64,000 bases of DNA from the NCBI GenBank assembly GCA_963770045.1, contig CAVYOD010000027.1, positions 62,001 through 126,000 of the forward strand, given 5' to 3'. Origin of the DNA: CAVYOD01 sp963770045. GTDB lineage: Bacteria > Acidobacteriota > Aminicenantia > Aminicenantales > CAVYOD01. Shown one piece after another: positions 42,790 through 51,810 of this stretch. Positions within the stretch are counted from its first letter, which is position 1, and the number at the start of each line of letters is the position of its first letter. Under the pieces are notes generated by a model. That model did no database searches, had not been told where the DNA came from, and saw nothing but the letters and a program-made list of their open reading frames with translations. Position numbers and translations under genes: made by a program.

Positions 42790-44766
42790 CTAGAGGTATC
42801 CCAGCGATCTTAGCTCCTCAAGGATCTCTTGGTGAAGGTTGGTTTTATGGGAGCCTGTTTTGATCCTGGGTTTGTACCAAAACCTGAGCCTCCGAACCAA
42901 CTCTCTGACCAGGGCGGGTTTCTGGCTGGCCAGATTATTATTTTCGCCCGGATCGCTCGAGAGGTCAAAGAGCTCTGTTTCTTCGAGCGGGGGCGGCGGG
43001 AAAGAATAATACTTGAGATCCTCCGGCGAAAATCTCTCGTTGACGATGAGCTTGACGTGGCCCTGATTGAGGGAGACCTTCATGGGTGTGGCTTTGCTTT
43101 CGGCATGCGAACCGAGGTCACTGATGAAGACTCTCTCCTCCCGGCTTCTATGATCTTCACCCTGTTTCAGGAGCCCGGAAAGGCCGCGCCCGTCCATATT
43201 CTTCTCGGAATATTTGATCCCCAGCTCCTCGAGAACCGTGGGCATTATGTCCACGGAACGGACATACTCTTCGACCTTCCGTCCGGCATAGCGGGAACCA
43301 AAGAACTTGATGATGAGAGGGACCTTGATGGCCTCGTTATACACGGTGTGATTATGCAGCCAGCCCTTGTGTTCATAGAATTCCTCTCCGTGGTCCGAGG
43401 TCAGAATGATCATCGTCCGGTCATAGAGGTCGAGGCCGCGGAGCTTTTCCAGCAGGGGCTTGATCAAGACCTCATCCGTGTAGCGGATCTCTCCATCGTA
43501 GAGGTTGATAAAGTCGCGCCTTGTGGACTCGGGCAAGGGCTCAAAGCGGTTCTCCTTATGGAGGCGAAGCCGGCCCGGGCTCAGGCCGCTCGGCGTGTCG
43601 CCGGGCTCGGCGAACCACTCGTTATAGGGCGGGGGAGAATCATATGGGTCGTGGATCTGGTAGGTATGGAGAAAGAGGAAAAAGCTCTTGGCTTTGTTAT
43701 CATCGATCCAGCGCGAAGCCGCCTCCCAGAGCCGCCCGGCGCCGTCTCTCCCCAGAGCATTTTCGGTAACATCTATAGCTCTCAAACCCTTTGTGAAACC
43801 CGTAAAATCCGCTGACGTATCCTCCTCCCGTGAGTGCCGATATTGTAGAATCCCTTCGATTTGATGAGCTCGGCCAGGGTGGGGACGGACGGATCGAGCT
43901 GGCTCTCTCTGGAATAGACCTGATGATTGATCGTATTCAGGGCGGTCATGATCGAAAGGTGGGAAGGGAGAGTCCATGGTGAGGAAGCGTAGGTGTTCAA
44001 GAAGAGGGCAGAGTCTTTGGCCAGAGAATCAATCGTGGGGCTTGTCGGCCGATTGTACCCGTAGCACGAGAGGTGGTCGGCTCTTAGAGTGTCCAGCGAG
44101 ATGAGGATGATGTTTTTCCGGTCCGGAATCGATTTATAAAGAACCGGGCAAAACCAAACGGCCAGCGCTTTCGCATCGCCCTTGGTCAGAAAATGAAAGG
44201 TGGCTTTTTGGCCCGCGTAGGCTGACAACTTGATCCTGCGGATGTCGAATATAAAAGGCTTATGAGGAAGGAGGCTCAGGGACTTGTTGAAGATTTCCTT
44301 TTTTGAATTCTTTCGTCTCCAGGATAACTTGAAAATCAACGTTTCTGGCTCCCTCGCTGGCCAGAAATATTTCCTTGTCCTTTCGGATCCCAAAGCCGAA
44401 CTCCAGGACAGAGTCGTCTGGAATCTTGAGAGGGATCCCAAAATGACTCTCCGGCACGGCTGCCAGGGCGTTGAAGTCGACGTCGCCCACACGGAGTTTC
44501 TTCTTGATGAGGTAGGGATTCTGGCCAATTCCCAAATCCTCCAGGGGAAATACGTCCGCTATCTCGGGCAGGGACGAATTCTCCGGGGGCTCGGACGAGG
44601 GATTATTATGGAGCGATTTCAACGGGCTGGCGATGACATTCTCCTGGCCGACGTGGTCAATGAACCTGAAAAGAGGAGCTTCTTCTCTCGCCCGGCACCG
44701 GCTCAAGACGATCAGAATCAGGGCCAAGAAAATGAATTTGCTCGCGAGGCATTTCGGCTTGGGCAT
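42790..44766 (-). CDS. Alkaline-phosphatase-superfamily sulfatase/phosphotransferase-like lipoprotein (frameshifted)
   Basis: About 655 residues in at least three pieces. A lipoprotein-like signal (LALILIVLSRC) and a 130-residue N-terminal beta domain run to a T6 homopolymer at 44299-44304, where the frame shifts. The catalytic domain then begins: ISLDTLRADHLSCYGY (metal site) and SPWTLPSHLSIMTAL. Around 43835 it moves to GGYVSGFYGFHKGFES and by 43780 to the final frame, with HTYQIHDPYD, ILTSDHGEEFYEHKGW and a C-terminal LFDLSSDPGE. The nucleophile position holds Thr (WTLPS) rather than the C/S-x-P-x-R of sulfatases, as in LtaS-type enzymes. Substrate unknown. Confidence 0.82.
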
Positions 44767-44932
44767 AAGGTCTAACAGGTTGTTATTCTAGCCGAGGAAA
44801 CCGGCTAAGTCAAAAACAAGGACGTCTATCTCGTCATCTCGTCAAAAGAATAGTGAGGTGGTGAGGAGTGGGGAGTTTTAGGAAAATCTGGTTCGCATTT
44901 TGCTGCTCAGTGCTCCCTGCCCACTGCTTTTT

Positions 44933-45024
44933 GGAAGCATTTCCAATCATGTGATGGTGGAGGAGGGGCTTTAGGAGCAAGGCCTTTTCCAAAGCCCCTT
45001 GATCACAGAAAAAGAAATGCTTCC
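44933..45024. repeat. 92-bp palindromic element with 11-bp terminal inverted repeats
   Basis: GGAAGCATTTC (44933-44943) and GAAATGCTTCC (45014-45024) are perfect inverted repeats. Inside lies a second hairpin, AGGGGCTTT-like arm 44964-44972 with 44991-44999, capped by GGA/TCC around AAGGCCTT. It lies between the divergent lipoprotein gene and hutU, upstream of a TTGACA at 45032. It may be a MITE-like repeat or a cruciform regulator. One copy seen in this window. Confidence 0.5.
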
Positions 45025-45095
45025 CTGCTCTTTGACAAGATAGACGGCTTTTTATTGTTATGATATATTCAAAATAAATTTGCGAGGAGGTTCTG

Positions 45096-46775
45096 ATGTC
45101 CGTGAGAAAAAAACTGACCTATAAACCTCTCCGCGCTTACCGAGGAAACAACCTTCATACGAAAGGCTGGTCTCAGGAGGGCGCCCTCCGGATGTTGATG
45201 AACAACCTGGACCCGGAAGTGGGAGAAAAGCCGCAGGAGCTGATTGTCTATGGAGGAACGGGAAAGGCGGCGCGGAACTGGGAGTGCTTCTGGGCGATCG
45301 TGGACAGCCTCAAGAAGCTCGAGAGCGATGAAACCCTGGTTGTTCAGTCCGGGAAACCCGTGGCTGTTTTCAGAACTCACAAGGAAGCTCCTCGGGTTTT
45401 GATCTCCAATGCGATGATCGTCCCCAAATGGGCGACCTGGGATGAGTTCCGACGCCTGGAAGCCAAGGGGCTGACCATGTATGGTCAGATGACCGCCGGC
45501 AGCTGGATCTACATCGGCACCCAGGGAATTCTCCAGGGAACCTACGAAACCCTCGCGGCGGTTGCCCGCAAGCACTTCGGCGGCAGCCTCAAAGGCAGGA
45601 TCGTCCTTTCCGCCGGCCTCGGAGGCATGGGCGGCGCCCAGCCACTTGCGGTGACGATGAACGATGGAGTCGCGATCATCGTCGAGGTCGACCCGCTGCG
45701 CATAAAACGTCGGCTGGCGACAAAGTACGTTGATATGATGGTCGACGACTTGGACAAAGCTCTCCGGCTGGCCTCTGAAGCCAAGGAAAAGGGAAAGGCT
45801 CTTTCCATCGCCCTTCTGGGCAACGCGGCGGACATTGTTCCCGAGTTTGTTCGACGGGGCATTACACCCGATGTCCTGACCGATCAGACCTCGGCCCACG
45901 ACGAGCTCAATGGCTACGTGCCCCATGGACTTTCCTATGAACAAGCTCTGCGGCTGAGGAGAGAAAACCCCGGAGATTACATTAGGCGCGCATATGAATC
46001 TATGGCGGCTCACGTCCGGGCCATGCTCGAACTTCAAGCGAGGGGCGCCCGGTCTTTTGATTACGGAAACAACATCCGCGGCCAGGCCCAGAAAGCCGGA
46101 GTGGAGAACGCCTTTGACATTCCGGGTTTTGTCCCCGAATACATCCGCCCCCTCTTCTGCCGCGGCAAGGGTCCTTTCCGCTGGGCCGCGCTCTCAGGCA
46201 AGCCCCGGGATATCTATGAGACCGACGAGGCCGTGCTGAGAGAATTTCCCGAAGACGCGGCCTTGGAGCGCTGGATCAGGAAAGCCCAGAATCAGGTCAA
46301 ATTCCAGGGGCTTCCGGCGCGGATTTGTTGGCTCGGCTACGGAGAAAGAGCCCGCTTCGGTGGTCTGATCAATCATCTGGTTAAAAAGGGGAAGATCTCG
46401 GCTCCGATCGTCATCGGACGAGACCATCTCGACACCGGATCGGTGGCTTCGCCGAACCGGGAGACAGAGGGAATGAAGGATGGCTCTGATGCCATAGCCG
46501 ATTGGCCAATCCTGAATGCCCTTCTCAATGCCGTGAGCGGCGCTTCCTGGGTCTCCGTCCACCATGGCGGCGGAGTGGGGATCGGACTCTCGATTCACGC
46601 TGGCATGGTCATCGTCGCGGACGGACAATCCTCGACGGCCAGACGTCTGGAACGGGTGTTGACGGTCGACCCCGGCTTAGGCGTCGCCCGCCATGCCGAC
46701 GCAGGATACGACGAAGCCATCCAGTGGGCCAGGGAGAAAAGAATCAAAATCCCCATGCTCAAGCCATCAAGATAA
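45096..46775 (+). CDS. hutU: Urocanate hydratase
   Basis: 559 residues; converts urocanate to imidazolonepropionate in histidine breakdown with tightly bound NAD+. Signatures include LIVYGGTGKAARNWECF, YGQMTAGSWIYIGTQGI, LSAGLGGMGGAQPLAVTMN (NAD-binding), LDTGSVASPNRETEGMKDGSDAIADW and VSVHHGGGVGIG. The gene is complete with a GGAGG ribosome site. No hutH, hutI or folate-formiminotransferase gene is adjacent. TTGACA at 45032-45037 is present upstream but its -10 spacing is poor. Confidence 0.96.
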   Translation: MSVRKKLTYKPLRAYRGNNLHTKGWSQEGALRMLMNNLDPEVGEKPQELIVYGGTGKAARNWECFWAIVDSLKKLESDETLVVQSGKPVAVFRTHKEAPRVLISNAMIVPKWATWDEFRRLEAKGLTMYGQMTAGSWIYIGTQGILQGTYETLAAVARKHFGGSLKGRIVLSAGLGGMGGAQPLAVTMNDGVAIIVEVDPLRIKRRLATKYVDMMVDDLDKALRLASEAKEKGKALSIALLGNAADIVPEFVRRGITPDVLTDQTSAHDELNGYVPHGLSYEQALRLRRENPGDYIRRAYESMAAHVRAMLELQARGARSFDYGNNIRGQAQKAGVENAFDIPGFVPEYIRPLFCRGKGPFRWAALSGKPRDIYETDEAVLREFPEDAALERWIRKAQNQVKFQGLPARICWLGYGERARFGGLINHLVKKGKISAPIVIGRDHLDTGSVASPNRETEGMKDGSDAIADWPILNALLNAVSGASWVSVHHGGGVGIGLSIHAGMVIVADGQSSTARRLERVLTVDPGLGVARHADAGYDEAIQWAREKRIKIPMLKPSR

Positions 46776-47008
46776 ATTTCCTCTTTGGCCCCGGCACATG
46801 ATGTGGCCCGGCCGGCACATCTATCTGGCACCGAACAAACAAGAAACAAACCCGTCACATCGAAGTGTGACAACTTCCCCGGTTTAAGCCGTAGCGGCGG
46901 TGCGTTCGATTTATGCGATCATATTTAGAATCAACGACATCCAGTCAGTGCCGAACAACCATGCAACTGGTCTGAATCTTGCTTAGGAGAGGCTGAAAGG
47001 AGGTTCCC

Positions 47009-47230
47009 ATGAAAAAGGCGATTGCCTTTGTCCTTGCTGTGTTTTTCTTGCTCTCTGCGGCCGTCTATTTTGCCCCGACTGCGGGCGCACAAACCAGAGC
47101 CGATGCCTGCTATAACAATTGGGGAAGCTGCCGGCAGAGGGCCCTGGATCTGGACGTGGCCTGGTGGAAGGTCGCTGTCCTCCTGACGCTCTGTGATCTC
47201 TCTCTGGGGAAATGCATCATGGCCACCTGA
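47009..47230 (+). CDS. Small secreted peptide with twin CX6C motif
   Basis: A 73-residue precursor. A Sec signal peptide (Lys2-Lys3, hydrophobic 5-20, cleavage expected after AGAQ near residue 28) leaves a mature chain of about 45 residues. Its four cysteines (34, 41, 62, 69) form CX6C-X20-CX6C. The spacer is hydrophobic and tryptophan-rich (DLDVAWWKVAVLL). Two antiparallel helices clamped by two disulfides is a natural guess. An AAGGAGG ribosome site is strong. It is followed by a hairpin and an operon with thioredoxin and ABC exporter genes. Family unknown; possible bacteriocin, signal or structural peptide. Confidence 0.7.
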   Translation: MKKAIAFVLAVFFLLSAAVYFAPTAGAQTRADACYNNWGSCRQRALDLDVAWWKVAVLLTLCDLSLGKCIMAT

Positions 47231-47237
47231 GCGACGA

Positions 47238-47273
47238 AGGGCCCTCGGCGGGAACGCGGAGGGCCCTCTTTTA
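47238..47273 (+). terminator. Hairpin terminator/attenuator between peptide gene and downstream operon
   Basis: 9-bp stem AGGGCCCTC (47238-47246) / GAGGGCCCT (47259-47267), loop of 12, followed by CTTTTA. It begins 8 bases after the peptide stop. The T-tract is short, so partial read-through is likely, giving more peptide mRNA than downstream mRNA. Confidence 0.7.
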
Positions 47274-47303
47274 TTCCGAACGCTCCATGCCGGGGAGGAA
47301 AAA

Positions 47304-48302
47304 ATGAGAAGAATCTTCGCGCTCCTTTGGGCGACTTTCATAGTCATTGGTCTCTCCTTTTCGAACCAACAAGACACGGCCCGGTCTCATTTGCACCAAA
47401 TGATCCGGGTCAGAGATCTGAAACCCGACTGCCAAAAGGACGAGTCGGCCAACTTGTCCGCTCCCGTGGCGCTGGCTTCTGCCCTAGGCTCTTTGTATGT
47501 CGTTGACTCCCAGGAATGCGAGGTCAGGCTTTTTTCCCGGGAAGGCCGGTTTCTAAGAGTCTTGGGTCGTAGGGGACAGGGGCCGGGAGAGTTCAATTCA
47601 CCGGCCGACATCGATTTCTTTGAGGACAAAATCTACGTCTCGGACAGGTTCAACAGCCGGATTCAGATCCTTGATAAGAACGGGAGCTACCTCCGGAGCT
47701 TTAGGGTGCCTCTCCATCCCGACCAGATCTGTGTCCTTGACCCCGAAAGGATTGTCGTCTCTCAACTGCCGCTCGGGCTGAACGAGAAGGAAAAATTGAT
47801 CCATTGTTTTAATCCAAAGGGAGAGGTTTTATGGACAAGAGAAGACTCCTTCTTTTCCGGTGACCGAGTTTACGACACGTTCAGGAATTTCGCCATCCTC
47901 AATAAAGGTGGCTACGGCGATTGTTATCTCATCCGGAAATGCAACGAGCGAGTCATCTCGCATTATGATAAGGACGGCCGGTCCCTCCCGGGGATCGGAG
48001 TATCGCCTGCCTATTCCTTTAAGAAGATCGCTCTCCCTCTCGGGGGCAAGAAAAAAGAGCTCCAGGGCTTTTGCTGGGATAGTGTTTTTTATCAGGATGA
48101 GTTCTACTTCCTCGCGCCGGAATACACCAAGGACAAGGATCTCGGACCCGGCAGGCAGGTCTTCGTCCTGGATAAAGATGGCCGAGCAACTCGAGTCATC
48201 GAGCTGCCGGATCCGGTCAAGAAGATTGCTCTTTCCCAGGACCGGATTTTTGCCATCGATCTGGAAAATAATTTGCGGGTTTTCGGGATTGAGACAAAAT
48301 GA
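47304..48302 (+). CDS. Exported 6-bladed beta-propeller (NHL-type) protein
   Basis: 332 residues from the ATG at 47304 (GGGAGG upstream). Signal peptide at 1-20. Repeated propeller blades follow: SAPVALASALGSLYVVDSQECEVRLFSREGRFLRVLG, then GQGPGEFNSPADIDFFEDKIYVSDRFNSRIQILDKNGSYLRSF, then later blades ending VFVLDKDGRATRVIELPDPV and IFAIDLENNLRVFG. The GxGPGEFxxPxDI motif is characteristic. Such propellers bind ligands or proteins in the periplasm. The stop overlaps the next start (ATGA), so it is coupled to the thioredoxin gene. Confidence 0.85.
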   Translation: MRRIFALLWATFIVIGLSFSNQQDTARSHLHQMIRVRDLKPDCQKDESANLSAPVALASALGSLYVVDSQECEVRLFSREGRFLRVLGRRGQGPGEFNSPADIDFFEDKIYVSDRFNSRIQILDKNGSYLRSFRVPLHPDQICVLDPERIVVSQLPLGLNEKEKLIHCFNPKGEVLWTREDSFFSGDRVYDTFRNFAILNKGGYGDCYLIRKCNERVISHYDKDGRSLPGIGVSPAYSFKKIALPLGGKKKELQGFCWDSVFYQDEFYFLAPEYTKDKDLGPGRQVFVLDKDGRATRVIELPDPVKKIALSQDRIFAIDLENNLRVFGIETK

Positions 48303-48777
48303 TCGGCCGCAGCGTCCTCCAATTTTGGGTCCTGGCGCTGTCGCTTGGCCTTCAGATTGGATCGGCGCCCGCAGAGTCCGGGAAGCCAAATATCTTTATC
48401 TTCGCTGGAGGAGGTTCTTTCTCAGGACGAGCGGCCCGTCCTTCTCGTCTTTTTTTCAACCTCCTGTGCCACCTGCTGGGACGACCTGCTGGAGATGAGA
48501 TTATTTTTGCACGAACGCGGGCTCTCGGTCCGGCTTGTCGGCATCACCGGCGACCGCAGGGAGGAGGTGGAAAGATTTTGCCGGAAATATTCGTTCTTCG
48601 AACCGATCGTTCTGGACCAGCGTCGGAAGATCTTCAAAGCCTACCAGGTTGACCTGGTCCCTTTTAAGATGATCCTGCTTGCGGCGAAAAATTGTCTACA
48701 AGGATGATTATTATCGAGAATTCGGTTTGAGGCAGGAGGAAGCCAAACGATGCCTGGCTGCCATCGGACGAGGTTAA
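48299..48777 (+). CDS. Exported thioredoxin-like protein with CATC motif (frameshifted)
   Basis: Starts at the ATG at 48299 with a signal peptide (VLALSLGLQIGSAPA). Near 48380 the frame shifts to LSSLEEVLSQDERPVLLVFFSTSCATCWDDLLEM, a thioredoxin fold with redox pair CATC, through VGITGDRREEVERFC and QVDLVPFKMIL (cis-Pro loop). A second shift near 48690 gives GEKIVYKDDYYREFGLRQ and EEAKRCLAAIGRG, then TAA at 48777. Reconstructed length is about 159 residues. Likely forms or isomerises disulfides outside the cytosol, plausibly in the twin-CX6C peptide. Confidence 0.78.
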
Positions 48778-48781
48778 CTTT

Positions 48782-49487
48782 ATGGCTCGCGGTGAAAAAA
48801 AACCGTGCCTCTCGGGTCAATTATTTGATACTCGCCGCCCTCCCGGCTCTGTGCTTCTATCTTTGGTCTAAAGAATCGTTTGAGACGGCCATGAAATTCT
48901 TCCTTTTCCTTTTTCCCTACGTATTCCTGTTTCTCTCCCAGGACATGATCAGGGATGAAGTCAGAAGCGGCGCTCTAGAAAACGTCATCTTCCTGGGAGG
49001 GGAGCACAAAGCCTATCTCTCCAAAAAGAGCTTCGTCTTGAATTCACTGGCTCTGGGCTATGTCGGTGTGCTCTTTGCCGGGCTCTTGCTTTTTGCCTGG
49101 TCCACCCATCGCCTCCAATCGGTCTATCTTTGCCAATTTCTGGTGGGGATCCTGGTCGGTATCTATTATGTGCACCTGGCCGGGCTGCTGAGCTTCTATC
49201 TGGGCGGCGGTTCGAACGTCCTGATCCTGGTCCTCGTCCAGGCTCTGGCCTTCATTGGGATCATGTTTTCGGTCAGCCAACGTTCCGGGTTCATCGACGC
49301 TCTGGACAGAGGAATTTTCCCGGATCTCATTTCTCGCCTGGAGATTCTGGCGATGGTGGCCTGCCTTCCCAACGTCGTCATCTGGAAGAAGCTCTGGCTC
49401 TATTCGGTCGAGATCCTGATCCTGCTCGCTTTTCTGATCGGACTTCAGAAAATTAAAATCGGGGGGCTGGAGCTCAAAAAACAATGA
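48782..49487 (+). CDS. ABC-2-type transporter permease (frameshift in A8 run)
   Basis: About 234 residues with six predicted transmembrane helices, from YLILAALPALCFYLW through to LYSVEILILLAFLIGLQ. The best start is the ATG at 48782, four bases after the preceding stop. It needs one A removed from the 8-A run at 48795-48802 to connect with NRASRVNYL. A GTG at the run or an upstream frame are weaker choices. RDEVRSGALENVIFLG is the cytosolic loop expected to meet the ATPase. The 3' end overlaps the ATPase start by 4 bases. Confidence 0.78.
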
Positions 49488-50338
49488 AAAATCTCATTCT
49501 CAGGACCGATCGGCTCGGCAAGAGATATGGAAGAATCCAGGCCGTTAAAGAAGCGAGCTTCACGATCCCTCGGGGAGCCATTACCGTCTTCCTGGGCGAG
49601 AACGGGGCGGGAAAAACAACCACACTCAAGATCCTTTTGGGATTTTTAAAACCGGATAGAGGCCGTTTTCAACTGGAGACGAGGCGAATCGGCTACGTCC
49701 CGGAACAGCCTGTCTTTTTCCATTGGCTCAAAGGAGAAGAGGTCCTTCGCCTGACCGCTCAATTCTTTGGACTTCGATGGGCAGACGTCGATGAGTCAGC
49801 CAAAAGATATGGCCCAACCCTGGGATTTGACACGGGTCTCTTGCCGCGACGGGTGGAAACCTATTCTTCGGGCAACAAAAAAAAGTTTTCTTACCTCCAG
49901 AGCCTTATCCTCTCTCCCGAGCTATTGATCATTGATGAGCCCTTTTCGGCCCTTGACCCCGTCTCCATCAAAAGCATTCGGGACCTGTTTCTGAAACTCA
50001 GGAAGGAGGGGGTGACGCTATTTCTCAGCTCTCACATGATCGCCGAGGTTCAAAAAATCTGTGATGAATTCATCATCATCAGGAAAGGGACGATCGTGTT
50101 TCAGGACGATCTGCGGCGGCTCAAAGAGAACTATCTGCTTGTTTCTCTCGGCCGGGCCGACCTCGGGTCGGAAGAGGTCTCCGCCTGGTCCCCGTCTTGG
50201 AGAAAGAAGGAGGGCGTCGTCGAACTCCTGCTGTTCAGAAACCTCAGGACCCCGTTTCTGCATTTTCTGGAAGAGAAAAAGCTGACGGCCGAGTTTGGCG
50301 AAATTGACCTGGAGAGGATTTTTCTGTTCTTCGCCTAA
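49484..50338 (+). CDS. ABC transporter ATP-binding protein
   Basis: 284 residues. Walker A is GENGAGKTTT, Walker B is LLIIDEPFSALDP, and the H-loop is LFLSSHMIAEV. The signature segment, normally LSGGQ, reads YSSGNKKK, a marked deviation. The C-terminal 60 residues form an extra domain (VSLGRADLGSEEVSAW). It energises export with the overlapping permease gene. The four genes from the propeller to here overlap or nearly touch and form one transcription unit. Confidence 0.9.
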   Translation: MKNLILRTDRLGKRYGRIQAVKEASFTIPRGAITVFLGENGAGKTTTLKILLGFLKPDRGRFQLETRRIGYVPEQPVFFHWLKGEEVLRLTAQFFGLRWADVDESAKRYGPTLGFDTGLLPRRVETYSSGNKKKFSYLQSLILSPELLIIDEPFSALDPVSIKSIRDLFLKLRKEGVTLFLSSHMIAEVQKICDEFIIIRKGTIVFQDDLRRLKENYLLVSLGRADLGSEEVSAWSPSWRKKEGVVELLLFRNLRTPFLHFLEEKKLTAEFGEIDLERIFLFFA

Positions 50339-50381
50339 CCCTTAGCGGTGCCGATATCCCGGTTGCGCCGCGGCCATTTTG

Positions 50382-51659
50382 TCAGATGACCGTTCCCTCC
50401 GGGATGACGGCCTTTTTGGGAACGACGATGATTCCTTGGGCAATCACGTAGTTATCGGTGACTTCGTCCTTGATGCGCCGTTCGTTGATGAGGCGCACAT
50501 GAGGCCCAATGCGCGCGTTTTTATCGATAATGGCGTTGCGCAATTTGGAGCCCCGGCCGATCCCGATATTGGGAGCGCCCGCCGCGGCATTCCTTTCCTT
50601 TTCCTCCTCCGTCTCATAAAAATCTGCTCCCATCAAGACCGTTCGTTCGATCGTGCAAGCGTCGCCGATCTGGGAGCGGATTCCGACGATGGAATCGTGA
50701 ATCGTGGAGCGGTTGATGACGCTTCCTTCGCAGAGGATGGAATTTCGGACTTCCGAGGCCAGGACCTTGCAGCCCGGAAGAAAACGGGCGTGCGTGAAAA
50801 TCGGCTTGTCCTCATCATAGAAGTTGAACCGGGGATTCGGCCGGACGAGGTCGAGGTGCGCCTCGAAGAAGCTCGGGATCGTCCCGATATCCTTCCAATA
50901 GCCGTCAAAGAAGTAGCTGAAGACTCTTCGGCGCTTGATGGCCGCGGGAATGACCTCTCTGCCGAAATCCTTGAAACCCGAGTCCTTCAGGAGTTCCATG
51001 AGCACGTTGAGATTAAAGAGGTAAACGCCCATGGAGGCGAGGTGGGTCCGGCCTCCCGCCTCAACCCGAAAATGCTGGAAAACGTCTTCTGGCACGCGCA
51101 AGTCCTCCAGGATGGCTCGATCACGCGGCTTCTCGCAAAATCTCATGATCCTGCCGTGTCGGCTTGCCTTCATCACCCCGAACTCCGGAGCTTGGTCCCG
51201 ACGGACCGGGGTGACGGCGACACTGATTTCGGCTTTTTTACGCCGGTGAAACTCGATGAAGGAACGGTAGTCCATCCGGTAGAGGTGGTCTCCCGAAAGG
51301 ATCAGGACCAGGTCTGACCTGTCTTCCAGAAAATGCAGATTCTGCCGGACGGCGTCGGCTGTTCCTTGGTACCAGTCTCGGCTCTCGAGAGTCTGTTGGG
51401 CAGAAAGAATGGTCACGAAATCCTTGCTGAAATTATCGAAGCGGTATGTCATGAAGATGTGCCGGTGGAGGGATTCGCTGCTGAACTGGGTTAAGATATA
51501 GATCTTGCGCAGGCCTGAGTGGATACAGTTGCTGATCGGAACATCAATCAATCGGAACTGGCCGGCGATCGGCACGGCCGGCTTGGCCCGGATCTTGGTC
51601 AGAGGATAAAGCCGGCTTCCCTGGCCGCCGGCCAGGATGAGGGTGATGACATCGTTCAT
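50382..51659 (-). CDS. glgC: Glucose-1-phosphate adenylyltransferase
   Basis: 425 residues from the ATG at 51659; makes ADP-glucose for glycogen. The nucleotide-binding loop is LAGGQGSRLYPLTKIRAKPAVPI, the metal site is LSGDHLYRMDY, and glucose-site motifs are FGVMKA and FCEKP. The left-handed beta-helix C-terminal domain carries hexapeptide repeats from about residue 290. It works with glgB located 40 kb away. It converges on the ABC ATPase gene with a 43-base gap. Confidence 0.96.
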   Translation of the reverse strand: MNDVITLILAGGQGSRLYPLTKIRAKPAVPIAGQFRLIDVPISNCIHSGLRKIYILTQFSSESLHRHIFMTYRFDNFSKDFVTILSAQQTLESRDWYQGTADAVRQNLHFLEDRSDLVLILSGDHLYRMDYRSFIEFHRRKKAEISVAVTPVRRDQAPEFGVMKASRHGRIMRFCEKPRDRAILEDLRVPEDVFQHFRVEAGGRTHLASMGVYLFNLNVLMELLKDSGFKDFGREVIPAAIKRRRVFSYFFDGYWKDIGTIPSFFEAHLDLVRPNPRFNFYDEDKPIFTHARFLPGCKVLASEVRNSILCEGSVINRSTIHDSIVGIRSQIGDACTIERTVLMGADFYETEEEKERNAAAGAPNIGIGRGSKLRNAIIDKNARIGPHVRLINERRIKDEVTDNYVIAQGIIVVPKKAVIPEGTVI

Positions 51660-51810
51660 GGGCTCATTGTACACTCGCCACCCCTTCGACTCAAGTCCGC
51701 CAGGAGCCGTCCTTCAAGGTGAACGAAGAGACTTGCCAAAAGGCCCCATTCTGAGTCAAAATAGCAGCACCGCGAAGGTTTCGGAATCAAAAAAGAAAGG
51801 AGCGGAAGTC

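Noticed and set aside
47267..47280. Strong full terminator after the peptide gene
   Set aside because: The T-tract is only four T followed by A, so complete termination is unlikely; described as an attenuator instead.
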